Positions 43,491-55,783 of a DNA stretch of 64,000 nucleotides are shown here, piece after piece; positions within the stretch are counted from its first letter, which is position 1; each line of letters starts with the position of its first letter. The translations under genes and the position numbers were made by a program. Below the pieces are notes generated by a model, which had not been told where the DNA came from, ran no database searches, and saw nothing but the letters and a program-made list of their open reading frames with translations. The DNA is from Chalciporus piperatus. Its lineage: Eukaryota; Basidiomycota; Agaricomycetes; Boletales; Boletaceae. The stretch lies in assembly GCA_038093975.1 (NCBI GenBank), contig JBBPTG010000012.1, forward strand, positions 248,001-312,000. Reading direction: 5' to 3'.

Positions 43491-46400
43491 GACGGCGAGA
43501 AGAGTACGAGCGGGCGATGAGCAAAGGTGATGAGAAAGGGTGAAGAGAGATGAAGGCGCTGGAGGGGGGCAGACGCAGTCTTTTATCTGGAGGACTGGCA
43601 CACCGGTGTCTACGATTTGGAGCACCGACATTCCAATATAAATGACTATACTTCGACCATTCGCGATGCAGAATTCGATGGCGCGATCAATCACCGAAGC
43701 AAAGCGAGAGGGTATGTCACGTACGCCATTAGATATGATTCCTCCCCAGTACCATTCAGTGCTAAGCGTGTCTCAAACCGTGGTACCATCGTTTCGAATC
43801 GCGAACAAGGCGATGTCATTGATCAACGTATGATATCACCTTGACAAATTTCTTCCCTTGGCATGTTTTGGTATTCTGCGGAGTGCAGTCAGTTGATCTG
43901 GTCTAGAGCGGTGTTGATCGATCGAAAAGCTCACCGGGTGCATGTTCTGGACTCGGGGATAGGTTCGTCGTACGAAGGTATCCAAATTGATTTGATCTTC
44001 AAGTTCGCCGTCGAAAATGCCATTGACCAGTGGATTGTGCGAAGAACGCGAATCGGAATATGGGATGACAGAAAAATTGTAGCCACAGAAGTGCTGAAAT
44101 GCTTCGTTTCTGCTTCGAACAGAGAGCAGGTTGCCTCAAACAATTTATTGTTCTCTGCCCAGCTGTCAACGATACACGCTCAGCAGACAACTGATTAGCT
44201 AGTATCCAGTCGCGAAGTGAAAAATGAGGGGAATGCCAACGGAGCGGGGCAGCAACGGGCAAGTAGGTAGTACCATCAGGAGATGACGGTCCCCCTTCTC
44301 CATATAAATGTCACTGATGTTCCGACGACTCTGCATGATGGCAGACATCGAAGGGAAGGTAACCATCGCGTTGGGGTGTCCATAATTTTTGCGGGAGTGA
44401 AGGTTGTGGCACGCGGGTTGTTGTTTGGTGGAGGAGCGTCCTGAGCGGAGTTGTGCTCGCCAAGGAAGAACCGACCAAACGGGCCCTGCACCTACAGCGC
44501 AAAGTCTCTCTTAACCTCTGGCTTCCCATCAAATTTCGACCCGTCAAACGCGCAATTTGTGGTCCGAAAATTCTTGACTTGTCGATACCCCCCTTATGCG
44601 TGCGCAAAGTCTTGTCCAGTCCACACAGCGGTCCCTTTCTTGGGGCAGTCCTCCACATCCTTGCGCACTGCGTTTTGGGTCAATGCCAATTGGTGTTCGT
44701 CAGCCATGAAATCCACGGTTCCAGCATATCGTGGGTCGGACGTCTTGGGAGCTCGACATGATATCCGTACGGTGAAAAATTCCAGGCGCTTCATCCCGAC
44801 AAGTCATGCACGCATGTTATCCATTGCGACACTTACTGGGACAATGCTCGTACTCGTTGCGACATACAAGCGATTTCGTTGCCGGAGGGGCGGCACCGTT
44901 GAGGGTCATGGCGCCATACCGACGCGCACTAGATTTTATTCGTGTCAAACTGTTCGGTGAGTGGTTTGATTCACTCAAACACATTCATTCGACCGGGGGA
45001 CATCTGGTTGACCTCTTGAAGCAGCGTTCGTCGCCGCCGGTCTGTCCCACAGGGAAATACCGTTCCCCTACAATCTGCTTGAGGCCCTCGGGGGGAGTTG
45101 CAGTTCCGCACTACCTCACACAAATTTTCTGTTGTTTCTTGCAGCGCTTGAGGGGCACACGTTGAGTCGCACTGGTTGGATCATGGTGGTCTTGGTGAAC
45201 TTGCCTATAGTCTCCGCGTGACGTGACACCCCCTGTCTGTGACGGTGTCACATCCCCAAGTTCCCACTGTGGTGGTAAGTTGGTCTACCTCAGCCTGGAC
45301 CAATGTTAAGAATTCTGAATTAATGTATAGTGTCAGATCTACAGCATACATTCAGCTTGTCTGACCTGGAGGTCGGTGCAGTGACCACGTTGATGATTTC
45401 CGCCGACTTCTCATCGCAACGGAGTTGGATCCACGATATCCTTTTTCCCTGGGCGGTGTCCCAATTTCGAATGGTAGGGTCAGAGTCTTCCGATAGTCGA
45501 TTTGAAGCACTGGAACCAGCTCGTCTGGATGAGATTTCTTCGAACCTGCCCATTCCAGGCGTACCGTCAAGTGTTTGCATGTCGACGCTGGCCCGTGGAA
45601 GCAAATAAACAAGGCAAGGTAACAATGGCTCCGTAACAAACTGGGATCTACAAGTTTCGGCGCGCTTCAAGGGTGCAGTTTGCCGTCACAGAGCCCTGAC
45701 GCTTGCGGAGTTCAACCATAAGTGGGACACTATTTCTTTTCGTTTCTCCCCAATTTTCTGGTCTGTCTGGTTTTTCTCTGTCGCTTGGACGCCAGGACAC
45801 GCTCCACCTCCAACCCCCACTCCCTTTGTTTCTTGCCATACAGATGGATTCGGGAAGGCTTCCGGCATACCGTTCTTCCTACCTCCTAAGATTTCACCCA
45901 TACCCGAGAGTGAAACCGTTAGCTCGTGACAGAATTCTCGTGAGTGGACTTCACCTCACTTAACCATCCCGAAGTTTACTCACCATGAATTGTCGCGTCG
46001 GACAGGCTTCTCGTCGGGAAAGCGGAGTATCTCAGCTAATGGAGGTTGACTTTCTCCCATACCTTGTAAGTTTTTTGCTGCAGAAACTCTGTGCATTCCT
46101 TGACGAGACAATGAACCAAGGAACATGATGCTTCCTTTTATCTGGATCAAGTCATTCACGGAACTGACGCCCATAATGAACCCCAATTGCGTCAACGACG
46201 TTTGAGCATGTCCACGCTTATTATCGTAAGCAGCTACCCTCGTTTCTCACAAACAGGACACCTTGCTGAGTTCTCGGACGACAGGACCTCGCACTCTTGT
46301 TTACTAAGAAATTGTCCTTGCAGGACGGCGAATCGGATCTACGCAACTGCACTGCCAACCAGGAAATGGTTGCGTCCCATGAGAAAAACGAGTGATTCCC

Positions 46401-46536
46401 CCTCTTTTGATACTTGAATCCCAACAAGTACTCCGTATCATCCGTCTAATTGAGTATGCTTTCAGTACTTATGACTGTAAACTATTGAGTGGTAAATAAT
46501 ATCAATGGTATCTGCTATCTAAGATTGCAGTCTAGT
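43491..46536. other. Three-kilobase gene-poor interval
   Basis: Between the SnoaL-like gene and the TyrRS stop there is no gene I can support, although the rest of the window has few gaps above 0.9 kb. Frames of 60-140 codons exist on both strands but none shows a domain, signal peptide or consistent splicing. The most protein-like is the minus-strand stretch 44594-44794 (residues such as DPRYAGTVDFMADEHQLAL), which could be an exon of an unrecognised gene. A stem-loop with 8-bp arms is at 45223-45251. The right end (46430-46540) is AT rich. Diverged genes or old repeats are both possible. Confidence 0.5.
45223..45251. repeat. Short inverted repeat (possible hairpin)
   Basis: GTGACACC at 45223-45230 is complementary to GGTGTCAC at 45244-45251, leaving a 13-base loop. 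The pairing is exact, but an 8-bp stem can arise by chance. Confidence 0.5.
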
Positions 46537-48320
46537 TTATCTTAAGACTAAAATTCGGTGGTTGTCCTTCCCAACGCGCAGAATTGCTACCTTGCCGTCA
46601 ATGAGATCCTCTTGGGATAGAGGGAGTCGCGGATCTCGTTGTGCGACGTTATTAAGGTATAATCCACCAGCTTGTGCCAGTTGACGTGCTACCGCTACGA
46701 GCAATCAATACGGCGGCAAGAGAATGAACATCGAAGACTTACACTTAGATGACGCAAGCTTGTGGTTCGCGACGAGGTTCAGTAATGAGGTGCCCAACAT
46801 CTCTTCCTCGCTGCAAAACACTAGCCGAGGGTCACCGGAAAGTGATTTGATGATCTGTTCGGCCTTCAGCGTAATGTACTGCGTGCCAAAGAGGACTTGA
46901 GTTGCTATTCTCGCCGCATTCAATCCGTCCTCTGTCGAATGAAAAGGCTAAATGATTGCTGTCGGAGACTGTCGAAAGTATGACTGACCGCCATGGACCA
47001 TCAATGTGACTTCTTCTGCGAGCAGCTTCTGTGCAACTCGACGATCTGGATGGGCCTAACAACATTCAAGGAAACAGATCAAACAGAGTGCGAGGAGATG
47101 TACCTGATGCTCGTGCATGACAGACGATAGTTCCTCCACAGATAACAATGTGAATAGCCTGAGATATCTATCTACATCTGCGTCAGTGGTTCGCATGAAG
47201 AACTGTAATTGTTATATCAGCGGCGATCAACCTACGAAAAAATGGCGGACCTGGTAGAAGTCTAAGTAACTGGTCAAATTTTGATCTAACCAGACAGCGT
47301 TCCCCGCGCTCTTGCCAAACTTCTCACCACTTGACGTGGTTAGAAGCGGAGTTGTCAGCGCAAATCCCTTCTCCTTGATAGCTTCTTCGTCTGATATCAA
47401 ATCTGAATCGACTTTGTTTATAAGTTCAATACCAGACAGAATGTTCCCCCATTGGTCAGATCCGCCGATTTGAATGGTGCAGCCGTGGGTTCTGTGCAAC
47501 TCATAGAAGTCATAACCCTGTAGAAGCTGGTAGGTAAACTCGGTGAACGAGATGCCTTGTTGAGCATTGATTCGTGTCTTCACACTGCGGAAAAGACGTC
47601 AGAGCATGTTGGCAAAGCTCACTCGAGATCATACCTATCTCTCGCAAGCATGTTGTTGACTCGGAAGTGTATGCCGGTCGTACGTAGGAAATCTAGTAGG
47701 TTTAAATCCTTCAACCAAGTGAGGTTGTTCAGAACTTGGACCTCCCGCATAGTGGACGAAAAGGTTGGTAGTTTGTTCCTTGCGTAGGTGCCTGCACTGT
47801 CAAAGAACTTGTTGATGGCTTCTGTGAGCTTCAATGTATTCAGCTCGATTTGCTCTTTCTCGGCGAGCTCGCGTTCAGTCATACGACCGGAAGGATCTCC
47901 AACAAGACCTGTCGCGCCACCGATCTGGTTGCAGCAAGTCGTGTAAGATACAAACGATGTACCACAGCCGGGAACTTACAAGGGCGATGACATTGTTTCC
48001 ACGTAGCTGGAAATGCAACAGGCAAAGCAAGGGAAGTAGATGCCCTGCATGAAGGGACTTTGCGGTTGGATCTATTCCAAGGTACACAGTCCGAGATTTC
48101 GAGAGATGCTGCTCAAGTATATCTGGACTGGCATGAGCTCTTTCAGCGAATGAGACTTCAAGAGCCAGCAATCCACTCACTGTGTTACATTTGCTATGAA
48201 TCGCCTGGTGTCGAGTTCTTGGACAAGACTTCTGCCATTGTGCAGGTTTCTTCGTGATAAATACATGTTTTTGGCATTCTCATGAGCAGAGCGAGTACAT
48301 CGTCGAGCAAGACGGAACAT
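46537..48320 (-). CDS. MSY1: Mitochondrial tyrosyl-tRNA synthetase
   Basis: A bacterial-type TyrRS that charges mitochondrial tRNA-Tyr. The start [18 protein letters not shown] is a basic presequence. After the splice, [20 protein letters not shown] leads to the Rossmann domain: [20 protein letters not shown] (HxGH class I signature) and [18 protein letters not shown] residues. [21 protein letters not shown] follows, then [16 protein letters not shown] (KMSKS-type loop). The anticodon-binding part and a C-terminal S4 domain ([31 protein letters not shown]) complete it. An in-frame upstream ATG at 48374 exists. Divergent from the TGT gene with 141 bp between starts. About eight introns. Confidence 0.92.
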
Positions 48321-48461
48321 CGGACGCGCTGTCGGCGTGCTCAACACTAACTTTCCGGTCAATGGAACACCCACGTGGCGTTACGGTTCCAATTCGGGTT
48401 GGCCCCTTGCTCAGATACTTGCACTGCACTGCCACGACGATAGTAAGTATTCCTCCTCGAG
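48321..48461. promoter_or_regulatory. Shared divergent promoter of TyrRS and TGT genes
   Basis: Only 141 bp separate the two start codons, so both transcripts must be driven from this stretch or overlap within it. No TATA box is seen on either strand. If the TyrRS starts at the alternative ATG 48374, the gap falls below 90 bp. Confidence 0.55.
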
Positions 48462-50270
48462 ATGGAGTTCCAAGTCATCGCTCAGTGTCATACGACGCGC
48501 GCTCGCGTCTGTCGAATGAAACTTGCTCGTGAGTGTACACATCTATTTAGATGTAAACTATAGATCCAAATCCCTCTCAAGATGGCGTCACGATGCTCCC
48601 AACATTTATGCCTGTCGCGACCCAGGCTGCGATCAAAGGATTGACCCCACAACAAGTCGAATCTCTCGGAATTACTCTCCTTTTGAACAATACATACCAC
48701 CTGAACCTCAGACCAGGCACGAAAGTGCTCGATGAAGCAGGAGGGGCGCATACATTCCAGGGATGGCGTCGAAACATATTGACAGTGCGTATCACCTCTC
48801 ACATTCCCAGAGGACCTAGGTAGGATGACTCTTTTCTAGGATAGTGGCGGTTTCCAACTCGTATCTCTCAATAAATTTACAACGATCACCGAGGAAGGAG
48901 CACTCTTTTCCAGCCCTTTCACCGGAGAACCCACTATGCTGAGTGTAAAAATCGTCTTTATATGCGCGTTAGACACGATTTGAACTGATTCAATACATAG
49001 CCAGAAGAAAGTATTTCAATACAACACTCCATCGGTGCAGATATCGTAATGCAACTCGATGACGTCGGTGGGTTCTTGAGAATATCGTGTATCCATGCCT
49101 GACGCACAACAGTTAGTAGCCTCACTGTTGGGCCACGAGTAGGCGAAGCTATGGAGCGTTCAGTTAGGTGGCTAGATCGATGTATAGAGCAACATGAACG
49201 CTCTGGTCGGAAGGATCGCCAAAATCTTTTCGCCATAGTACAAGGCGGACTAGACCCTGCTCTCCGGGATAAATGCCTGGACGCCATGATCGAGAGGAAG
49301 GATCGCGTAGCTGGGTATGCCATCGGTGGTTTGAGTGGAGGCGAGGAGAAAGGTACGATTTCCGGTCATCGAAGTTGCCCCCACTTCATCTGATGGCCTG
49401 CAGATGTGTTCTGGAGAATGTAAGAACGTTTTAAAACATGCTCGATCATCTCACACTCCACAGAATCAAACAGTGTGCGGAAAAGTTGCCTGCTGATCGT
49501 AAGCCAATTTCATCTCACGCACAAAGTAAGGTTTCATGTTGCCGCTTAGGTCCCCGGTATTCGATGGGTGTTGGCTTTGCGGAAGGTCAGGCCCGCAACC
49601 CTTCTGTCCAACCCCGGCCTTCACTAACATCCGCTGCCACTACAGATCTCCTGGTCTGTGTCGCGCTGGGCGTCGACATGGTATGTTTCACTAACAAAGC
49701 CTTCTGGTGGAATGTGCGAACTGATTTCTGCAGGCGGATTGTGTATTCCCCACTCGCACGGCTAGGTTTGGAGTCGCCCTGACTTTCAGGGGTCCACTTA
49801 ATCTTCGTGCGTCGTACGATACCGTATGAGACAAGGCACTCACCCCATCTAGGGCTCAAGAAGCACGCAAAGAGCATGGAACGAATCGATGACAACTGTC
49901 CCTGCCCAACATGCGCTAGTGGAACATCTCGTGCGATGCTGAACCACATTGTCACGATCGAGACGGCAGGAGCCCACGGTAGTGTGGGATCACCTCTAAT
50001 TACCGCTTCATTCTGACATCCCTCACAGCCTTGACACAACATAACCTGGTGTTCCAGGCTCAGGTAATGGGTGGAGCCAGAGATGCAATCTTGGAAGGAA
50101 GGTTCCCAGAATACCTCCGAACGTTCTTCAGAAATTACTTTGGTGACCAGGGTTACCCTGAGTGGTGTGTCAATGCACTAAGAAGTGTTGGTGTTGACTT
50201 GTTGGAGGGTGTAGACGTGCCTCTGATACCCGGAAAGGGCGCAAAATGGGAGTATTCGGACGTTGCATGA
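48462..50270 (+). CDS. Queuine tRNA-ribosyltransferase catalytic subunit (TGT/QTRT1)
   Basis: Exchanges guanine for queuine at position 34 of tRNA-Tyr, -His, -Asn and -Asp. [22 protein letters not shown] opens it; [22 protein letters not shown] follows the first splice. [10 protein letters not shown] has the catalytic Asp for base recognition. [47 protein letters not shown] and [11 protein letters not shown] lead to [13 protein letters not shown], whose Asp is the nucleophile. The zinc site CPCPTC...[18 protein letters not shown] is complete. The tail ends [11 protein letters not shown]. About ten introns; the junction near 49825-49865 is the least certain. Eukaryotic TGT works as a heterodimer with QTRT2, not in this window. 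Fungi do not make queuine, so it must be salvaged. Confidence 0.92.
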
Positions 50271-50312
50271 ATCAAAAGGGAATGTTCACTACGGGTAGAC
50301 AAAGAATGTACG

Positions 50313-53300
50313 CTATCGTTTACTTTTGCGACCGCGCCGTGCGTTTTTCGCCTGCCTGTTTTCGACGATTTTACGGGTTTTGCGGATTTGGTCCACAGTT
50401 TTGATCTCACTCTTAACACGTCCGACCGACTTGCCACCGAACCGTTTGCCGCTGGTGTTGTTCTTCGAGGCCCTCCCGAGAGGTTTGACGGGCCGAGCTT
50501 GCGGGGCTTCGCCCTCCCCACCGCCCGCACTTTCCTTCTTCTTGAGTTGCCTCGCTTTACGCTCGTAGTCATTGGAAAGCTTGTCGAGTGGCTTCGCCTC
50601 AACGATCTTGTCATGTCTCCATTTCTTCCCGCCAAGCCCGCGCACAGAGGCGGCCCTTTCCGCTTCCCGTTCTCCGACTTTCGGAATAGTGACCTTGGCC
50701 TTCTTCCTCCATTCATCAAAGCGGCCGCTCTTGTAAGTCGCCGGGAGACGTGTCCCGTTCTCCGTGCGCACAAGCTTGACGTTATCTGCGCCTATCCCAT
50801 CACCCTTGATGAACTTTTTCTTCTTCTTATCCCATGTCATTCTGTTGTTGTGTCGCTGCCTATCGCCAACTGTGACGTCGCCTGTAAGATCAAATGACGC
50901 TCCTTGGGCTTGCGCGGCAAACGAAGAGGCCCCATCTTGGAGTGAGTACCTGGAATTCGTCCATAAGGACAGCTTACTATGCGGCTCGAAAAGACGTACC
51001 CTTTTTCGGTGTTGGCGTCCTTCTGGTAGTGTGACATGTAAAACTCCTCGTCGCGATAAGAATCCTTTCCCTTCTTTTTACTGGAGGAGTCGAATACCGC
51101 CTGTAAAACGGCATGTGAGCTTAAGCATGGGATACCTGCCGATGATCGATACGTACGACAATTTCCTCTTCGTCTGCCATCTCTATATCGACATCGCCCT
51201 GTGGTAGTTCGTCTGCATCCACCGCTCCGACATTCTCTGCAGCGACGGACGAGGGTCCTGCAACAATCCTCTGGGCCGCTTTCACCAGGGCTTTCCTCCG
51301 TTCCTTCATCATTGCAGCATTCGCAGTGCCCGCCTTGCCCCTTGTCCCGAGTTCGAAGACAGTCTCCACAGGCTTGAACGCGGTCACAGCACGCACCATC
51401 GCGCGCCTCTTTTCTTCTTTCTCTCTTTCATCGTCGGCCGAGGCGCCGACGCCATCCCCTTCCACCTCCGTTCGTCCCATGAGTGACAGTACGGGGTGTG
51501 TGCCCTGGGCATCAGATGCCCATCCACCCGCTGATTTCGCCATTTCCTTGGCTCGTTTATAGCTTGCTGGGCTGGCTTTGCCACGACTTCGTTCATACAT
51601 CGACTGTCCACGATCCATGACACCACGGAGACTGGGCAAGCTATGTTGTGAGGCGTGAAGTGTGCGGATGTACTCCACCTCCGCATCGACGATATCCTGA
51701 GCGAAAGGACCAAGTATGAGTGATTGCGTGTATGGCTCTTCAGAGGTGAGTACGGATGATGGATGGGCATCGACACCGAGCAGGGGACGACCGAGGAAGA
51801 GTTGTAGGTCGCACAGGTATGCAGCTTCGCTATGGTCGACGAAACTCCAAGCCCACCCCTTTCTCCCGGCACGAGCTGTTCTACCAACGCGATGCACAAA
51901 TACCCTTGCACCGACGGGGAAGTCATAGTTGACGACGTGTTGGAGAATTGGGATGTCGAGTCCACGCGCGGCGACATCGGTGACAACTAGAATTTGGGTT
52001 TTCCCTGCTAAGAATTGGGCCATCTGGTAAGTCCGTGTAGACTGCACAAGAGAACCATAGAGGGCTGAAACAGCATAGCCCGCTGTAGAGAGGAGGGCAG
52101 AGAGATACTCGACATGATGCTTAGTGGCTGCGAACACGAGGGTCTGATGGGGTGCTGTGTGGGTTGGATATTTTGCCTTTGCCTTGCCTTTGCCCTTAGA
52201 GTCCTTGCCGCTATCGTCTCCTCCAGCAGTAGACGTTTGGCTGTTGGCGAGAGGGACTTTGATAACATCTCTCAGGAGGGAGAGCAAACAAGCATCCTTT
52301 TCGGATTGTTTCACCGGGAAGAAAGCCATGCGAAGATCTGTACTGATTTTAGATTCTGCATCCAAGCGGACGAGTTTTGGATCCCGAAGACCAGCTTTTG
52401 CGAATTCGACCAATGTTTTTGGAAGGGTAGCAGAGAAGAGTAGGGTTTGACGCGAAGCGGGAAGGCGGGCGAGAATCTCGGACAAGGCGGTCGAAAAACC
52501 GAGTTCAAAAAGACGATCTGCCTCGTCGAAGACAACGTATTGAACTGAGGCAAGCGAGAGGGACATCTCGACGATAAGATGGAGAAGACGACCTGGAGTC
52601 GCAATGATGCTGTTGATGCGGACGAGTGTTAATCGCATACTGTGAGATACGAAACGATGGACTCACATATCTGGGTTGCCGCTGATCATCTCGAATTGTT
52701 CATCCAAACCCTCGCCGCCGACGATGAGACCCCAGCGCAGGTTCTCTCCCTTTCCCATTTTGGTTTCGTCCTCATCATCATCCTGGCCGTCGCCCGCGTG
52801 GGCGGCATCGTTTTTCCAACCTTTGACCAAGCTTTTTCCGACTCTGACGACTTGGAGAGCCAGTTCCCTGGCTGGTACGAGCACGATTGCGCGTGCACCA
52901 AAAGCATGGACATGACGCCCTCCGAGGCGCTGTATCAAAGGAATCATGTATGCGAGAGTCTTCCCCGAGCCTGTTCGAGCCATGCCGACGAGGTCCCTGG
53001 GGGGTGTCGCTAAAAGGGGAGGAATAGTTGCGCGCTGAATTGGGGTCGGAGTGCGATAGCCCTGGAGTGTCAGGGCACGAAGCAGAAACGGATGAAGACC
53101 TGTAAGATGTGAGATTGTGCAATGTGGACATGAGATTATACAGACCCATGCTTTGGAAGCTTCCACCTCCGACATCGCCCTTGTTCTTTGATTTTCCCTT
53201 TATTTTCTTGAGGATGGCTGTTCCACCTTTTACGTTCCTCTTTGCGATGGAATCACGAATGAGTTCTTGAAGGTCCTCGTCGTCACTGTCTTGTGCATCG

Positions 53301-53425
53301 TTGACGTGTTTTCCTGCCAACGCTGATGATATATCGATGTCTATGTCCTCTTCATCTCCTGGTACGACTGAAAAGTCCGATTCGTCGTCGTCACTGACTG
53401 ATCTTTTCCGTTTCTGCAATGCCAT
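50313..53425 (-). CDS. DBP10: DEAD-box RNA helicase Dbp10 (DDX54 family)
   Basis: A nucleolar helicase for 60S subunit assembly. MALQKRKRSVSDDDES begins an acidic N-terminus. GLHPFLLRALTLQGYRTPTPIQRATIP carries the Q motif, MARTGSGKTLAYMIP motif I and VPARELALQ motif Ia. IIATPGRLLHL (after an intron), VVFDEADRLFELGF (DEAD) and LLFSATLPK (SAT) follow. LVFAATKHHVEYLSALL, VTDVAARGLDIPILQHVVNYDFP and FVHRVGRTARAGRKG complete RecA domain 2. The C-terminal Dbp10-specific region includes MTWDKKKKKFIKGDG and a Lys/Arg-rich end RRGRKSKR. It is convergent with the TGT gene, 42 bp apart. An upstream ATG at 53479 is possible. Confidence 0.93.
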
Positions 53426-53658
53426 TTGCAACTGGCGAAGATGAGAGCGATTCTGCTTACATAACCGTACATGTTGCATTCCAATCTCCGCGCTTCTGTG
53501 ACGGCGTGAACGTCCGACAACATTAATGACATCATTCCGTCTTTCGATCGATCACAGCATTCCGGCCCCCATCGACAATGCCATGTTCTCCGTCTTTACT
53601 TATAACCCTCCCCTCCTCATCCCATTCCTCTCAGTTCCCCTCGCTCACGACCACAATC

Positions 53659-54103
53659 ATGTTCGCCCGATCCTCTCCTTTCCTTTTCTTCCTCTCCACT
53701 TGTACACTGTTCTCGTCCCTCCCCGCTCTTCCAGTCATGCGTGATGTCTGGGTACCTTACATCACATCTCCACAGTCAGGGGCGGTGTGGACCGCTGGAT
53801 CCACGTACACCGTCACTTGGGACGCCTCCTCTCCGCCCTCGGAAATCACAAATCCCGACGGGAAGGTTTATCTAAGACAGGGGAATGCAACCCAAGCAAA
53901 TCCCATCGCACAAAACTTTTCCTTGAGTGCGGGGAAGGTCGATGTGACTGTGCCATCGGACACCGAGCCATGCGACGACTGGATGGTCGTTCGTAAGTCT
54001 TGCTGCTCACATGCATCTTTCCGCGTATTGACTCATCCCTTCAGTCTTTGGTGACTCTGGGAATTGGAGTCCTACCTTTACCATCATCGCGTTGACATCT
54101 TGA
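53659..54103 (+). CDS. Small secreted protein, Kre9/Knh1-like
   Basis: Two exons. MFARSSPFLFFLSTCTLFSSLPAL is a signal peptide. The mature part DVWVPYITSPQSGAVWTAGSTYTVTWD is the canonical Kre9/Knh1-like N-terminal strand pattern (xPxxG.xWxxGxxxxVxWD). GKVYLRQGNATQANPIAQNFSLSAGKVDVTVPSDTEPCDDWMVV leads over the intron to LFGDSGNWSPTFTII and the stop. No GPI signal is present, so secretion is expected. TATAA at 53601-53605 lies 58 bp upstream. It belongs to the same broad family as the protein at 41768-42309 but is not a close copy. Confidence 0.82.
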
Positions 54104-54705
54104 TTGTATCTGATGCCTGATGGCTCTGTCAGTCGTCCAACAAAATCACGAACCTCATGAAGTAAAACAATCTATAAAGAAAATTCTCTGGTACTCATTC
54201 TTCTCTCACGGACATTCATGGACTATACCCTTTCTTTCTGGGCTTCCTTTGACATGATCTAAACCCATCACTAGCGCATTTTGGACATTTGGCAACCATC
54301 TCTTGGTATTACTTTCCAATCCGACCTCACCTTATGCATCCGATCACTACTGTACTAGTTCACCCTTGTACTAACCCACGCTTCATAGTTGCATTCTGAT
54401 ACCAATCTGACACCGGACTTACTCATGTGTCCGCTACTAGCAAAATCGAACATTTCGTGGTGCGTAGGTGCGCCTTGGACACGGTAGTGACACATCACAT
54501 CGAGGGACGCGTTCCTCGTGTGTGCAGTACCGAACTCACGAAACAGGCGTCAGAACTGCATACATGCATGTCACACGTTAATACACGCCCCCATAGGCCA
54601 ACATTTCATTCACTCATGCCTCGTGTTTTGCCGAATGTGGTTTCGTACGCGCGCGATGGCATCGTGGACCACGCCTGATTCTAACTTCCATCTGACAACC
54701 ACACT
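54104..54705. other. Intergenic between Kre9-like and Smr genes
   Basis: About 600 bp, somewhat AT rich. No domain-bearing frame, RNA gene or repeat is recognised. Confidence 0.5.
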
Positions 54706-55631
54706 ATGCTTTACCTTGTCGTAGGTGCTCTCGCTCTAATTGTAGCGTATCAAGCGTTCTTTGGAGACAGTAAAGATGAACATCCGCCGAGTCGTCCCCG
54801 ATCACCGTTACGGTCTGACCGCCAACGCCCAACTACTCACCGGCGAACATACGATGATTCACAACGGCGCCCAACTGTCGACCACCCCCCACAACAGAAG
54901 GAGTACCGTGACGCGCAAGTCGTCGACTCCACCTACGCGACTCTTCGCGCCAGAGCCAAACAGGAAGGAGACTCAATGGCCCAGTGCTACAAGCAAAGCA
55001 AAGAGGCTTACGAGCGCCATGATCGCGCCCGCGCTAAAACGCTCTCAGAGGAAGGAAAACGTCATGCTCTTTTGATGGAGAAGCTAAACGAGAAAGCGAG
55101 TGCTATGGTATTCCAAGGTAAGTGCGAGCTGTCCATACGTGATCGATTGGCTAGAATCTTTTTTTTTTCCCCGCAGAAAACAACCAGGTACGAGTTTGAG
55201 GAAATGCTCATGGAAAAGTCGGCGTTCTTTACCGAACCTTATGGTAATTCAGGACAGAGAACCGGGCGAAGTTGACCTCCACGATCTTTATGTGAAGGAA
55301 GCCCTGGCATACTCAGAAAAAGCCATCGAAGAAGCCAATAGACGAGGGGACTCTGAGCTTCGTTTGATCGTCGGTACGCAGATTTGAACATTTTCCCTGC
55401 ATGACTCGAGTTTGATACCATGGTGGTGTCTTAAGGACAAGGCACACATTCTGAAGGAGGAATCGCTAAAGTGAAACCCGCGATACAAGAGGACATAAAA
55501 AAGTAAGTCTTGATGTCAGAGTCGCTCAGCACCACTAATACTGTCTAAAAAGGCGTGGGATGCGAGTCGAGGTAGACCCCACGAACCCCGGCGTGTTAAT
55601 TGTTCAGTTAGGCAGGAGGTTGACGCGGTGA
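54706..55631 (+). CDS. DUF1771-Smr domain protein
   Basis: MLYLVVGALALIVAYQAFFG is an N-terminal hydrophobic helix, so the protein may be membrane anchored. A basic linker leads to the DUF1771 helices: YATLRARAKQEGDSMAQCYKQS, EAYERHDRARAKTLSEEGKRH and LMEKLNEKAS. The Smr domain follows across an intron: EPGEVDLHDLYVKEALAYSEKAI (DLHDLYV matches the family DLHGL box), RGDSELRLIV / GQGTHSEGGIAKVKPAI (GxGxHS) and VEVDPTNPGVLIVQL. Smr domains are small nucleases or RNA-binding modules; yeast Ypl199c has the same layout. Five exons. Confidence 0.88.
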
Positions 55632-55783
55632 GACAGCACCTAAGGGATCGAATCTGACGAATTTCACTGACTGCTGTGTCACTCTTGATTGTATCTTGTG
55701 TATCTTGTAAGATGGCTGCTGTAATATACATGGTCCTGTTTTGTGTTAGTTTTATTTATTTATTTCTGAGGCCAACAACGGGC

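Noticed and set aside
43863..44198. 111-codon plus-strand frame
   Set aside because: No domain, no supporting splice partners, and overlapping frames of similar length on the other strand.
44594..44794. 66-codon minus-strand frame with protein-like composition
   Set aside because: No family match, no convincing neighbouring exons or signal peptide; kept only as a remark in the gap entry.
45223..45251. Hairpin as a transcription terminator or transposon end
   Set aside because: Eukaryotic context, only 8-bp arms, no poly-T, no target-site duplication and no partner element.
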